Counted from the first letter of the stretch, positions 1 through 9,508 are shown. The stretch: DNA of 19,464 nucleotides from Deltaproteobacteria bacterium (GCA_021786815.1 JAJYMR010000071.1:1-19464), one strand, 5' to 3'. The notes: generated from the letters alone by a model not told the origin. Numbers and translations are program-made.

Positions 1-1408
1 TTACGGTTTCGGCACTCACGTCCTCGCCCGTCGACGCCTTGACGCCGGAGGTGAAAAAGAACTTGAGCTCGAAAATTCCCTGCGGAGTATGAGCGTACTT
101 GTTGGCCGTGGCGCGGCTTATCGTCGATTCGTGCATGCCGATGTCCTCGGCCACGTCCTTGAGCACCAGGGGTTTAAGATGGCTTATTCCGTGGTCGAAA
201 AAGGCGCGCTGGAACTTCACGATCGAGCGCGCGACCTTGTAGATGGTCTGCTGGCGCTGGTAGATCGACTTGACCAGCCATCTGGCCGAGCGCAGCCGCT
301 CCTGCAGATACTCGCGCGTCTCCGAGCCGACCTCGCCGTCGTTCATCACCCGCTGGTAGTAGCCCGCCAGACGCAGCCGCGGCACCGCGCTCTGGTTGAG
401 CGTGACCACGTAGTCGCTGCCCATCTTGTGGATGAAGACGTCGGGGATGACGTAGGTCGGCTCCTCGCCGCCGTAATCGCGGCCCGGCTTGGGCTCGAGC
501 ACCGAGATCACCTTGGCGGCCTGCGCGACGGTCTCGAGCGAAACGCCCAGTACCTTGGCGATCTCGTTGTAGCGATGCTTTTCGAGCAGATCGAGATGGT
601 TGGCCACGACCCGCATCGCGAGCGATTCCTCCATCCCGAGGTTCCTTAGCTGCAGGGTGAGGCACTCGCGCAGGTCGCGCGCGGCCACTCCGGGCGGGTC
701 GAACAGTTGCACGCGCTTGAGCACGCGCTCGACGGTTTCGGTGTCGGTCTCCAGTTGGGCGGCCAGCTCGCCGAGCGGCGTTTCCAGGTAGCCGTCATCG
801 TTCAGGTTGTAGATGATGGTCGCGCCGACGCGCTGGTCGGCTTCGCCCAGACTGGAAAGCCTGAGCTGCCACATCAGGTGGTCTTCAAGCGAGGTGCGGC
901 AGGTAAGCGTGTTCTCGAGCGTCTGGCGGCGTTCCTCGTCGGGGTCGGCGGGCTCGGTTTCCTGCCAGTTGTTCGAGTAGTTCTCCATGTACTCGCGCCA
1001 GTCGAGCTTTTCGAGCCGGTTGAACTGTTCGAGCTCCACGGCGGCGTCGCGCGCTTCGCTTTGGATGCCTTCGGGGCGTTCCTCGAGCGCGGGCATCTCG
1101 TCGGTAAGCGGCGCGTCTTCAACCGCGTTGTCCGGCTTTGGTTCGGCCTCCTCGGCGAGCTGATCCCTCTGAGAAGCGGCCTCAACCTCCTCGATTCCGG
1201 CGCTTGTGTTGCCGTTCTCAAGGGTCATCTCGGTCGAGCTTTGGTCGAGCGGCTCGAGCATCGGGTTCTGCTCGAGTTCCGACTGGACCACAGTCTCCAG
1301 CTCCGGGAGCGAAAGTTGAAGAATTTTGATCGCCTGCTGGAGCTGCGGCGTCATCACGAGCTGCTGCCGCAACCGCAGGTCTTGTCCGAGCTTTACTTCA
1401 AGCGCCAT
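1..1408 (-). CDS. rpoN: RNA polymerase sigma-54 factor RpoN (3' truncated by window edge)
   Basis: Sigma-54 directs core RNA polymerase to -24/-12 promoters that need an AAA+ activator. The frame reads on the minus strand from ATG 1408 to the window edge, 469 codons without a stop. Residues 1-50 are the Gln/Leu-rich activator-interaction region (MALEVKLGQDLRLRQQ, then MTPQLQQAIKILQL). An acidic linker follows to about residue 140, then the core-binding domain (NLNDDGYLETPLGEL, FDPPGVAARDLRECL). The DNA-binding helix-turn-helix lies near residues 414-437 (LKDVAEDIGMHESTISRAT), followed by TPQGIFELKFFF. The last 50-60 residues, including the RpoN box, lie outside the window. The start sits 18 bp after the lptA stop with no clear Shine-Dalgarno, so translation may depend on coupling or read-through from lptA. 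The family assignment is essentially certain. Confidence 0.97.
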   Translation of the reverse strand, partial: MALEVKLGQDLRLRQQLVMTPQLQQAIKILQLSLPELETVVQSELEQNPMLEPLDQSSTEMTLENGNTSAGIEEVEAASQRDQLAEEAEPKPDNAVEDAPLTDEMPALEERPEGIQSEARDAAVELEQFNRLEKLDWREYMENYSNNWQETEPADPDEERRQTLENTLTCRTSLEDHLMWQLRLSSLGEADQRVGATIIYNLNDDGYLETPLGELAAQLETDTETVERVLKRVQLFDPPGVAARDLRECLTLQLRNLGMEESLAMRVVANHLDLLEKHRYNEIAKVLGVSLETVAQAAKVISVLEPKPGRDYGGEEPTYVIPDVFIHKMGSDYVVTLNQSAVPRLRLAGYYQRVMNDGEVGSETREYLQERLRSARWLVKSIYQRQQTIYKVARSIVKFQRAFFDHGISHLKPLVLKDVAEDIGMHESTISRATANKYAHTPQGIFELKFFFTSGVKASTGEDVSAETV

Positions 1409-1426
1409 TGGTCAGAAAAACCACAC

Positions 1427-2104
1427 TCACGGGCTGCTGCTGCCCGCCATTACATTATCGGTTGTTTCCGACCGTTTAGGGAAGATCACCGCGCGGGCAT
1501 TTTCGACCTCGCTTTTGCCGGTATCGAGGTGCACGGTTATCTTCGAGCCGGTGATTTGGTCGGTGCCGTCATGGACCACCGGGCTTCCGGTCAGGACAAC
1601 CGTCTGGTGGGTCTGATTCATCACCGCATGGTCGCCCGTAACCCATCGCGTTCCCTGGCTGATCCTGACGTCGCCGTCGGCGATCATCTCCTGCATGTCG
1701 TTGAAGTTCTTGCCGTAGACGACCTTCAGCTTATCACAAGTGAGTTGCTGCCCGCCGTTGGCTTGAATCGCGCGGACGTGACCCGTAAAGAGCACGGTCT
1801 TGCCCTTGTAATCGAGCGAAAGGCTGTCGGAGGAGATATTGACCGGCCCCCTGCCCTGGCCCATCGTAAACGCCGTGAACGGCGAAGAGTTCGCCGCCGC
1901 GCCCTTCGAGTCTTTCTTCTCTTTCGAAGCCTTGGACGCTCGCGGTTTCACGGATTTGTCAGAATGCGCGGTGGATGCGGTCCCACGCGGCGCAGCCGAA
2001 GCGGATTCTTTCGGCGCAGACGAGGCCGCCCATCCCGGAGTCACCGCACCAGCCCATACTGCCAGGCAGAACACAAAAAGCGCCGCGAGAGGAAGACGAT
2101 TCAT
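1427..2104 (-). CDS. lptA: LPS-transport periplasmic protein LptA
   Basis: LptA polymerises into the periplasmic bridge that carries LPS from the inner-membrane LptBFGC complex to the outer-membrane LptDE. The 225-aa product has an N-terminal signal peptide (about residues 1-27, ending PGWA-A). A low-complexity Ser/Ala/Lys linker runs to about residue 80, longer than usual for the family. An OstA/LptA-type beta-jellyroll domain follows from about residue 87 (GPVNISSDSLSLDYKGKTVL, FTGHVRAIQANG, GDVRISQGTRWVTGDHAV). It starts 4 bp after the lptC stop, so the two are almost certainly co-transcribed. The next gene is rpoN rather than the usual lptB. The assignment rests on the domain pattern plus adjacency to lptC and the KDO genes. 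Confidence 0.9.
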   Translation of the reverse strand: MNRLPLAALFVFCLAVWAGAVTPGWAASSAPKESASAAPRGTASTAHSDKSVKPRASKASKEKKDSKGAAANSSPFTAFTMGQGRGPVNISSDSLSLDYKGKTVLFTGHVRAIQANGGQQLTCDKLKVVYGKNFNDMQEMIADGDVRISQGTRWVTGDHAVMNQTHQTVVLTGSPVVHDGTDQITGSKITVHLDTGKSEVENARAVIFPKRSETTDNVMAGSSSP

Positions 2105-2108
2105 GAAA

Positions 2109-2708
2109 TCAGCTTTCCCTCGAAGGCTTCGCGTGGCGCGATTTAGGCGTAAGCTCCGTATGAACCTCTTTGAGAAGCTCGAACTGGCGCGTCTTGGGGT
2201 GCCCGTCGAGCCCCACGCCGGTAATCTTCAGTCCGTTGCCCACTATCGTCACCTGCCCCGGCGCTTGCATCTCATCCTGGTCGGGCAGGAATACAACCTC
2301 GTTGGTAGTCAGTACGAATTCCCCGTAATGAACCCTGGTGCCGCCGTTCAGATCGGCACGCGTCACGTGATTCCCGGACAGTGTCAGCACCGCGTGCGGC
2401 GCCCGAACCAGGACCGGTTTTCCGTCGTTCGACGTCATTTTGAGCCGCGCGTCGGTCAGTATCACGGAAGTCCGGCTTGCCGAATAGCTCGCGTCGCGCG
2501 CGGTGAGCGTCCATTGGAGCTCACCCGCCTTCATCTGCACCCAGTTGAAATTATGAGCGTGCAGAAGTGCGCCTGGGACGAGACCAGCGACCTTCGTAAC
2601 CGACAGGGTCGAGCGATGGTGGACGATATAGACCGTGACCCCGACCAGTGCCACCAGCGCAACGGCACCGAACCCCGTCAGCGCTTTGGCGATCTGCCTG
2701 GGACTCAT
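2109..2708 (-). CDS. lptC: LPS export protein LptC
   Basis: LptC is the single-pass inner-membrane protein that receives LPS from LptBFG and hands it to LptA. The 199-aa product starts with one uncleaved membrane helix (about residues 9-29, GFGAVALVALVGVTVYIV). A periplasmic beta-rich domain follows with family-like segments (WTLTARDASYSASRTSVILT, LTLSGNHVTRADLNG, LTTNEVVFLPDQDEMQAPG). The length matches the family (about 190-210 aa). The ATG at 2708 is preceded by GGAG at 5 nt spacing. A 118-bp gap separates it from kdsA upstream, in which I see no other gene; kdsC and kdsD, often located there, are absent. Confidence 0.9.
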   Translation of the reverse strand: MSPRQIAKALTGFGAVALVALVGVTVYIVHHRSTLSVTKVAGLVPGALLHAHNFNWVQMKAGELQWTLTARDASYSASRTSVILTDARLKMTSNDGKPVLVRAPHAVLTLSGNHVTRADLNGGTRVHYGEFVLTTNEVVFLPDQDEMQAPGQVTIVGNGLKITGVGLDGHPKTRQFELLKEVHTELTPKSRHAKPSRES

Positions 2709-2826
2709 CGCTTCTCCATTAAGAAAAGGCTATCAAGGCGAATTTTCCAAGTAAACTGAGCCTCGGCGCAACCCGTGTGTTTGGGCTCAAATCAGGCGTC
2801 AAAAGGCATTACCGCGCTGCAAATCG

Positions 2827-3662
2827 CTAGGCGCGATCGGGGACCTCGCGAGCGATTTCGTGGATACGCTTCAGGTCGTCGAGCAGCGCCGGAAGCATCG
2901 CGAGCGGATATGAATTGGGACCGTCGCTGAGCGCGCGGTCGGGATCTTCGTGCACTTCCATGAACACGCCATCCACTCGGGCCGCCACCGCCGCGCGCGC
3001 CAGCGGCGCGACGAACTCGCGCTGGCCGCCCGAACGCTCGCCACCGGCTCCCGGCAGTTGCACGGAATGCGTCGCGTCGAAAACGACCGGGTAGCCGAAA
3101 CCGCGCATGATGACCAACGAGCGCATGTCCGAAACGAGATTGTTGTAGCCGAATGACGCTCCACGCTCGGTCACGACGATGCGCCGGTTGCCCGCGGCCT
3201 CTGCCTTGGCGACCACGGCGCGCATGTCCCACGGCGCAAGAAACTGTCCCTTCTTCAGGTTTATCGCGCATCCGGTCGCGGCAGCCTCGTGTACAAGGTC
3301 CGTCTGGCGCGACAGCAGCGCAGGAATCTGGATAACGTCCACGACCGACGCGGCCGCGCGCGCCTGGGCCGGTTCATGAATATCGGTAAGCACCGCAACC
3401 CCGGTCTCGCGTTTCACTTTTTCGAGAATCGCAAGACCCTTCTCCAACCCGGGACCCCGAAACGATTTATGGCTGGTACGGTTCGCCTTGTCGAAGGAGC
3501 ATTTGAAGACGAACGGATAGCCCGCCTTGAGCGCGATATCGCGAAGGCGCGCCGCATGGCGAAGGCACGATTCCTCGCTCTCGATAACGCACGGCCCCGC
3601 GATCAGAACCAGTGACGGTCCGCCGAACACGACGCCGGCGCCGACTTCCACCGGCGTCACGC

Positions 3663-3666
<4 letters not shown>
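2827..3666 (-). CDS. kdsA: 3-deoxy-8-phosphooctulonate (KDO-8-P) synthase, metal-dependent type
   Basis: KdsA condenses phosphoenolpyruvate with arabinose-5-phosphate to give KDO-8-phosphate, the committed step to the LPS inner-core sugar. From the ATG at 3666 the product is 279 aa, the usual size. Family motifs are clear: LIAGPCVIES (20-29), KCSFDKANRTS (55-65), LTDIHEP (93-99), QIPALLSRQTDL (113-124), FDATHSVQLPG (196-206), MEVHEDP (236-242). Cys26 in AGPC, with His200, Glu237 and Asp248, marks the metal-dependent class typified by Aquifex; metal-independent enzymes have Asn at the Cys position. The start overlaps the pyrG stop in an ATGA junction, so translation is probably coupled. The frame stays open further upstream into pyrG, but that part is shadow. 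Confidence 0.96.
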
Positions 3667-5318
<1,652 letters not shown>

Positions 5319-5325
5319 GTTGACA

Positions 5326-5334
5326 CCTCCCCCC
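5326..5334 (-). promoter_or_regulatory. Strong ribosome binding site deciding the pyrG start
   Basis: On the minus strand GGGGGGAGG ends 7 nt before GTG 5318. This favours the GTG over the in-frame upstream ATG. The site lies in the 19 bp between the kdsB stop and pyrG. Confidence 0.75.
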
Positions 5335-5337
5335 ACG

Positions 5338-6072
5338 CTATCCATCCATGCGTTCGACGCGCCGGGCCCGTTCGAGGTCCGCCGCGGTATCGACTTCAAC
5401 CGGCGGTTCTACCGAGGCAACGACGCGAACCCTGTAGCCGTTCTCGAGCGCACGCAACTGCTCGAGTTTCTCCAGTCTTTCGAGCCTCCCCGTCTCCATC
5501 GCGGCAAACCGCATCAGGAACGCGCGCTGGTAGGCGTACACCCCGATATGGCGCATCGCCCCGGGCGGCACGCCTTCGATATCGCGGCCGTACGGAATCG
5601 GACTGCGTGAAAAATAAAGCGCGTCGCCCGAAGAGCCGCATACCACCTTGACCACGTTCGGGTTATGCCACTCCTGGGCGTCGGTTATCGGCGTTGCCAG
5701 GGTCGCCATGTCGAGTGCGGCGTCGGCGGTCATCGCCGCCGCAAGATTGTCGAGATCCTCAGGCGCGAAGAACGGCAGGTCGCCCTGAACGTTAATATAG
5801 ACTTGGGCGTCGACGGCGTGAGCCACTTCCGCGATGCGGTCGGTGCCGCTCTGATGCGCCGGTGAGGTCATCATCGCCTCTCCGCCCGCCGCTCGCACCA
5901 CCGCGGCAATCCGCTCGTCGTCGGTCGCGACGAGCACCCGTTCGAGCAGACGCGCTTTTCGCGCCTGGCGCCATACCCGCACCACCATCGGCACGCCGCC
6001 GATATCGGCCAACGCCTTTGCGGGCAGGCGTGAGGAAGCATAACGCGCGGGGATGACCGCGATTACCGGCAT
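5338..6072 (-). CDS. kdsB: 3-deoxy-manno-octulosonate cytidylyltransferase (CMP-KDO synthetase)
   Basis: KdsB activates KDO with CTP to CMP-KDO, the donor for lipid A glycosylation. From ATG 6072 the product is 244 aa (E. coli 248). Motifs: IPARYASSRLPAKAL (7-21), VATDDERI (48-55), SGTDRIAEVA (75-84), VQGD (95-98), LEQLRALENG (203-212) and VDTAADLERAR (227-237). Asp98 and Asp228 fit the metal ligands. One oddity is QGDLP (96-100), where most relatives have QGDEP. The frame stays open to 6156, but a good promoter lies inside that stretch, so the ATG that begins directly with the conserved VIPAR strand is preferred. It is the first gene of the minus-strand run kdsB-pyrG-kdsA-lptC-lptA-rpoN. Confidence 0.95.
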   Translation of the reverse strand: MPVIAVIPARYASSRLPAKALADIGGVPMVVRVWRQARKARLLERVLVATDDERIAAVVRAAGGEAMMTSPAHQSGTDRIAEVAHAVDAQVYINVQGDLPFFAPEDLDNLAAAMTADAALDMATLATPITDAQEWHNPNVVKVVCGSSGDALYFSRSPIPYGRDIEGVPPGAMRHIGVYAYQRAFLMRFAAMETGRLERLEKLEQLRALENGYRVRVVASVEPPVEVDTAADLERARRVERMDG

Positions 6073-6364
6073 TGCTTCCAACGTCCTGTTCCGCTTTTGG
6101 GAATCGAACAACGAGGGGGCACGATCATTCGTAACCGGCCCCCAATGTCTTGTCAATTTTGCCGCGGCCCGTTTACCAACAACGCGCGTCCGAGCGCGCG
6201 AATCATCCGCGCTCGCGAGCCCTTCGGTGCAACGTTCCGCTAGCGTCCCGAGCGCCGCCGCTTCCTTATGAGTCTCCGTTTCCGGGCGCGCACCTGGCTC
6301 GGAGAACTGTGACGTTTGCGCGCAAGGCGCCGATTGCGTCGATTACGAAGCTGTGAAGTCGGGT
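6073..6364. other. Intergenic region between dacA-like gene and kdsB
   Basis: These 292 bp hold the candidate kdsB promoter and a perfect 8-bp inverted repeat, CGAGCGCG/CGCGCTCG (6191-6198 and 6208-6215, 9-nt loop). The repeat may help end the upstream dacA-like transcript. It has no U-run, so it is not a canonical intrinsic terminator. The short open frames here have no supporting start context. Confidence 0.45.
6128..6156 (-). promoter_or_regulatory. Candidate sigma-70 promoter for the kdsB-to-rpoN operon
   Basis: On the minus strand a perfect -35 TTGACA (6151-6156), a 17-nt spacer and a weak -10 TACGAA (6128-6133) would start transcription about 50 nt ahead of the kdsB ATG. The -10 matches only 3 of 6 consensus bases, so this is a prediction. 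Confidence 0.5.
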
Positions 6365-7621
6365 TCATTGGCCTTCCTGATCGTACGCGGCGGGCGAAGC
6401 CGCATCGACGCCGTCTTGCGCCCGCTCGACTGGAACCGTAACCGGGCTAAGCGCGCTGACCGAGGTCAGGGTCTCACCCTGCTCCTGGACAAGCACTTGC
6501 CCCAGAGTCTCGCCTCGCTTGACCGGTCCATCGACGATTTGCGGCACTCGATAAGCGAAGTCAATCGAGCCGACCTCGGCTTTCGGCAGCACGAGCGTGA
6601 CGTCATGGGCGACAATCGGGTCAATCTCAACTCTCGACCCGACATGCACCCGCACGGGAATCGTTTGGCCGCGTCTGAGAATCGTGGCAGAGGTGAAATT
6701 TTCGAATCCCCAGTTGAGAAGCTTCGCCGCCTGCGCGAAGCGCTGCTGGTTGGACGGCGCACCGAGGATCACCGCGACCAGCCTCATGTTGCCGCGCTTG
6801 GCCGTTGCAGTCACGTTGAATCCGGCCTGAAAGGTGAAGCCGGTCTTGAGCCCGTCGCATCCCTGGAAGCGACCGATAAGGTGATTGGTGTTGTAAAGGA
6901 TGCATACGCCGCCGTCGAAAGGCGTCTGCTCGCGGCTCGACCATCGGAGCAGGTCGGTATGATAGATGAGCGCGCGTGCCACCCTGGCAAGATCGCGCGC
7001 GTCGGTTTCATCGACGTCATGACCGGGCCTGGGCGGCAGACCGTTAACCGTATGGTACTCGGTATGCGTCATTCCGAGTTGACGGGCCTGCTCGTTCATC
7101 ATCACGACCGCCGCTTCGACCGAGCCGGCAATTTTCTCGGCAATCGCCACGGCGGCGTCGTTGGCCGATTTGATTAGCGCCGCCTTCATCAGTTCGCCGA
7201 GCGGGTAAACCTCACCCTCGACCAGTCCTAGCCGCGAACCCATCGTGTGCGCGGCACGCTCCGAGATTCTGACAGGGGAATTAAAGGTGAACTCGCCCGC
7301 CTCGATCTTTTTGTACGCCACCAAAAGCAGCGTCATCTTGGCCATCGAAGCCGGCGGCCATTCGAGCTCTGAGTCCTTGTGGAACAGGATTCGTCCGCTA
7401 TCCGCGTCCTCGAGAAGCGCCGCGTGATACATAACAGGCTTGAGCCTGACCTCGCTTCTGAGAGTGACCCGGGTGCGCTTGCGGCGGACTGCTCGATGGC
7501 GATGCCTGTGAGTGTGTGCGCGTGCAGGGCCTGGCACGATGAGCATGCAGCCGAGAACGAGCATGAGCGCCGCCAAGGTCCGGGAAGAGATTGCTTTTCG
7601 AGCGGCGCCCGTTCCTGCCAC
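6365..7621 (-). CDS. dacA: D-alanyl-D-alanine carboxypeptidase, PBP5/6 (DacA) family
   Basis: Exported serine DD-carboxypeptidase that trims the terminal D-Ala of peptidoglycan pentapeptides and limits cross-linking. The product is 418 aa. A signal peptide (about 1-35, cleavage near ARA-HT) is followed by a His/Arg-rich stretch (HTHRHRHRAVRRKRTR). The S11 catalytic domain has SMAK (Ser92-Lys95), SAN (152-154) and KTG (259-261). A C-terminal beta-rich PBP5-type domain follows to about residue 390. No clear amphipathic membrane-anchor helix is visible at the end. GTG 7621 is chosen for its GGGGAGG site 6 nt upstream. It lies 33 bp after the TPR gene on the same strand, probably co-transcribed. 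It could equally be the dacC or dacD paralogue; the symbol gives the family only. Confidence 0.9.
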   Translation of the reverse strand: MAGTGAARKAISSRTLAALMLVLGCMLIVPGPARAHTHRHRHRAVRRKRTRVTLRSEVRLKPVMYHAALLEDADSGRILFHKDSELEWPPASMAKMTLLLVAYKKIEAGEFTFNSPVRISERAAHTMGSRLGLVEGEVYPLGELMKAALIKSANDAAVAIAEKIAGSVEAAVVMMNEQARQLGMTHTEYHTVNGLPPRPGHDVDETDARDLARVARALIYHTDLLRWSSREQTPFDGGVCILYNTNHLIGRFQGCDGLKTGFTFQAGFNVTATAKRGNMRLVAVILGAPSNQQRFAQAAKLLNWGFENFTSATILRRGQTIPVRVHVGSRVEIDPIVAHDVTLVLPKAEVGSIDFAYRVPQIVDGPVKRGETLGQVLVQEQGETLTSVSALSPVTVPVERAQDGVDAASPAAYDQEGQ

Positions 7622-7654
7622 GACTCACCTCCCCGCAGTGAATTCTTCGGGCGC

Positions 7655-8377
7655 TCAGGGCGCGTGCCCCGAGAGCTGCCGTTGACTGACCGCGGTCTTT
7701 TGGGGCCTTGCGCGGCTGCGCAAAACCTGTTCGAGAATCGCGAGGTTTTGACGCGCCGGTTCATAGCCCGGATTGGTTTGGACCAGGGAAGCCCATTCGT
7801 CGTGGGCAAGCTGATACTTCCCCTCTTCGGCGTAGATCGTCCCCAGTGTGTTGCGCGCGTCAACCTGGTTCGGGTCGAGTTCTATGGAAAGCAGCACTTC
7901 CTGCTCGGCGGCACGCAGCACCCCGAGCCGCTCGTAGGCGAGGCCGAGATTGAAATGAGTCTCCGGCCGGTCGGGCCCGAGCAGGGTGCCAAGCCTTAGC
8001 ACCTGCATCGCGGCGTGCAGGTTGCCGGTTTCGAGGTAGAGCAGGCCCAGATTCAGAAAAAGCTGCCAGTCGTCCAGACCGAGCTCAATCGCCTTCTGAT
8101 ACTGAGCGAGTTCCTTCTTATGCTCGCCCATCAGACCGTACGCAAAGCCGAGATGGTAATGCGCGAGCGCGTTGTTGGGATGCTCTTTGATGACGAGCAG
8201 ATGGCGGCGAATGGCCTCTGGATAGTCTTCCATGCCGAGAAAATAGTCCGCCAGCGGATCGCAGACCTGTTCGTCTTGCGAAGACGCACTCAAAGCTGCC
8301 CGAGCCGGCCATTGGATGGCCAGCACGATAGCGACAGCCAGCGTGACACCGAGTCCTCGAACGGCGCCCAAAGTCAT
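7655..8377 (-). CDS. Exported TPR-repeat protein
   Basis: From ATG 8377 this is a 240-aa protein with a signal peptide (about 1-28, cleavage near ARA-A). About five tetratricopeptide repeats follow between residues 40 and 215, for example LAHYHLGFAYGLMGEHKKEL, LFLNLGLLYLETGNLHAAMQ and THFNLGLAYERLGVLRAAEQ. TPR arrays are protein-binding scaffolds, and the signal peptide puts this one in the periplasm. It precedes the DD-carboxypeptidase by 33 bp in the same direction, so a role in cell-wall or envelope assembly is plausible but inferred only from position. The frame is open upstream to 8503, but the hydrophobic leader begins at the chosen ATG. The ribosome site is weak (GGAAG about 3 nt away). 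Confidence 0.82.
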   Translation of the reverse strand: MTLGAVRGLGVTLAVAIVLAIQWPARAALSASSQDEQVCDPLADYFLGMEDYPEAIRRHLLVIKEHPNNALAHYHLGFAYGLMGEHKKELAQYQKAIELGLDDWQLFLNLGLLYLETGNLHAAMQVLRLGTLLGPDRPETHFNLGLAYERLGVLRAAEQEVLLSIELDPNQVDARNTLGTIYAEEGKYQLAHDEWASLVQTNPGYEPARQNLAILEQVLRSRARPQKTAVSQRQLSGHAP

Positions 8378-8486
8378 AAGCTTCCGCGGCCCAACGGCGG
8401 CACGCGAAAGCTGGAACGGATGGTAGCAGGAAACCTTGCAATATAAAAAGCGCGACGTGCGAAGAGGGGGTTTGAAGAGCGATGCC

Positions 8487-8526
8487 GGCGCCCGGCCGAG
8501 CACGTTTTGCGCATCGACCGGGCGCC
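8487..8526 (-). terminator. Hairpin downstream of the acidic exported protein
   Basis: Perfect 9-bp arms GGCGCCCGG (8487-8495) and CCGGGCGCC (8518-8526) with a 22-nt loop lie about 30 nt past the stop of the 8554-8835 gene. There is no U-run after the stem, so it may be a processing or attenuation hairpin rather than an intrinsic terminator. Confidence 0.4.
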
Positions 8527-8553
8527 TGTTTCAGGGTGTTGGCGCGGCGACGA

Positions 8554-8835
8554 CTACATACTGTCGCCCGAAGCGCCCGACTCGGTCGATTGTCCGCTCT
8601 CGGGCGAGGATTTCGCCTCGGGCTGCGAAGGCTGAGCCTGCTCGGCTTCCGGCGATGCCTGCGCCTCTGGCTGCATCTGAGCCTCAGGCTTTGATTCTTC
8701 CTGTCCAGTTTCCGCCTGGGCCAGAGTCACGGAGCGGTTTTCGGCCGATGCGCCCGCGTGGCTGCAAGCCAATGCGGGAAGCGATGTCGCTCCGAAAAGC
8801 AGGGCCGCGCTCAATACTGCGAACATCCGTGTCAT
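8554..8835 (-). CDS. Small exported acidic Glu/Pro/Gln/Ser-rich protein, unknown function
   Basis: A 93-aa product that I do not recognise. A signal peptide (about 1-23, ending LPALA-C) is followed by an entirely low-complexity tail rich in Glu, Pro, Ser, Gln and Ala, with loose PEAQ/SPEA repeats and no basic cluster. ALA-C could be a signal peptidase I site (AxA) or a weak lipobox; the -3 residue is Ala rather than the preferred Leu, so I favour periplasmic release but cannot exclude a lipoprotein. ATG 8835 is chosen because AGGAGG (8844-8849) lies 8 nt upstream; the earlier in-frame GTG overlaps that site. The tail is probably intrinsically disordered. Confidence 0.7.
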   Translation of the reverse strand: MTRMFAVLSAALLFGATSLPALACSHAGASAENRSVTLAQAETGQEESKPEAQMQPEAQASPEAEQAQPSQPEAKSSPESGQSTESGASGDSM

Positions 8836-9142
8836 GACTGACACCTCCTGACAAGCCGCGCCGGTGACTCGCGTTCATCAGCGGCGGGCGGCGTTTCCAT
8901 CCATTCGGCAGGAGCCAGTCGCGTGCCATCGCGGCGCCGCGCGTCAGAATCCACGGCGCGCATCGCGCGTCACGCCGAATACGGGAAGCCGAACGTCCGC
9001 ATGCACCTTTTGGTGTGCCGAAGGAGCCAAATCGTGTCAGCCCAAAAATGAAAACGCGCGACCGTTGCCGATCGCGCGTCTTCATCGATACTGCTTCTCG
9101 GGGACCGAAACGACTCGTTCCGTCCTCCGAGACCGCGGCAGG
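8836..9142. other. Intergenic region between the acidic and basic small-protein genes
   Basis: These 307 bp hold the intrinsic terminator of the basic-protein gene (9041-9083) and the ribosome site of the acidic-protein gene. Long open frames cross it on both strands, but none has start context or a recognisable product. I found no confident promoter. Confidence 0.5.
9041..9083 (-). terminator. Rho-independent terminator of the Lys/His-rich protein gene
   Basis: Read on the minus strand, the arms 9083-9069 and 9064-9050 form a 15-bp stem (two G-U pairs) closed by a GCAA tetraloop (GNRA type). After the stem come CA-type bases and then UUUUU (9048-9044). It starts about 60 nt after the stop at 9143. 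This is the clearest intrinsic terminator in the window. Confidence 0.85.
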
Positions 9143-9325
9143 TTACTTCTTTTTGCTGTTGCTGGTCTTCTTCGTCCCAGCCGACTTCTTGGTGTGCTTC
9201 TTGACCTTGTGGCTGACGGTCGTCGCATGGTGAGTGCTGTGCTTCTTGCTGGCGGCAAACGCCGGGGCGCTAAGAGCGGTAGCAAGGACGGCCGCGGTCA
9301 GGACGGAAAGCGTACGCTTCATCAT
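9143..9325 (-). CDS. Tiny exported Lys/His-rich basic protein, unknown function
   Basis: A 60-aa product with a clear Sec signal peptide (about 1-24, cleavage near AFA-A). The mature part is about 36 residues, of which 12 are Lys and 5 His, with Ser and Thr filling most of the rest (KKH, HKVKKH, SKKK at the end). A purine-rich ribosome site, GGAGGAAGAGAG, precedes two adjacent ATGs (9325 and 9322); either could be used. A strong intrinsic terminator follows, so it is a monocistronic gene. A highly cationic periplasmic peptide could bind nucleic acid, LPS phosphate, metal ions or anionic proteins, but nothing in the sequence decides between these. Confidence 0.75.
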   Translation of the reverse strand: MMKRTLSVLTAAVLATALSAPAFAASKKHSTHHATTVSHKVKKHTKKSAGTKKTSNSKKK

Positions 9326-9508
9326 TTGAACTCTCTTCCTCCGTGAAATCGCAATTGATCCTTTGAGGATCCTCGGTTGAGCGGAAAGCGAATTTTGTGC
9401 CGTGGCGTCTTTTGGCGGAAAAACAGCCTTTTCCTGACGCTTGAAATGATTCCGTTAGACCAATTCGTCGAATCCGTAACCCGTTTGAGTTATCGCTGCG
9501 AAGATTGC

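Noticed and set aside
707..2146. 479-codon plus-strand open frame antisense to rpoN and lptA
   Set aside because: The minus strand encodes clear RpoN and LptA motifs here. The plus frame is a high-GC shadow with no recognisable domain.
6353..7177. 274-codon plus-strand open frame
   Set aside because: It is antisense to the DD-carboxypeptidase gene, with no ribosome site or recognisable product.
8684..9085. 133-codon minus-strand open frame crossing the acidic-protein gene start
   Set aside because: It overlaps, in another frame, a gene with signal peptide and strong ribosome site, and crosses the intrinsic terminator; its own start lacks a ribosome site.
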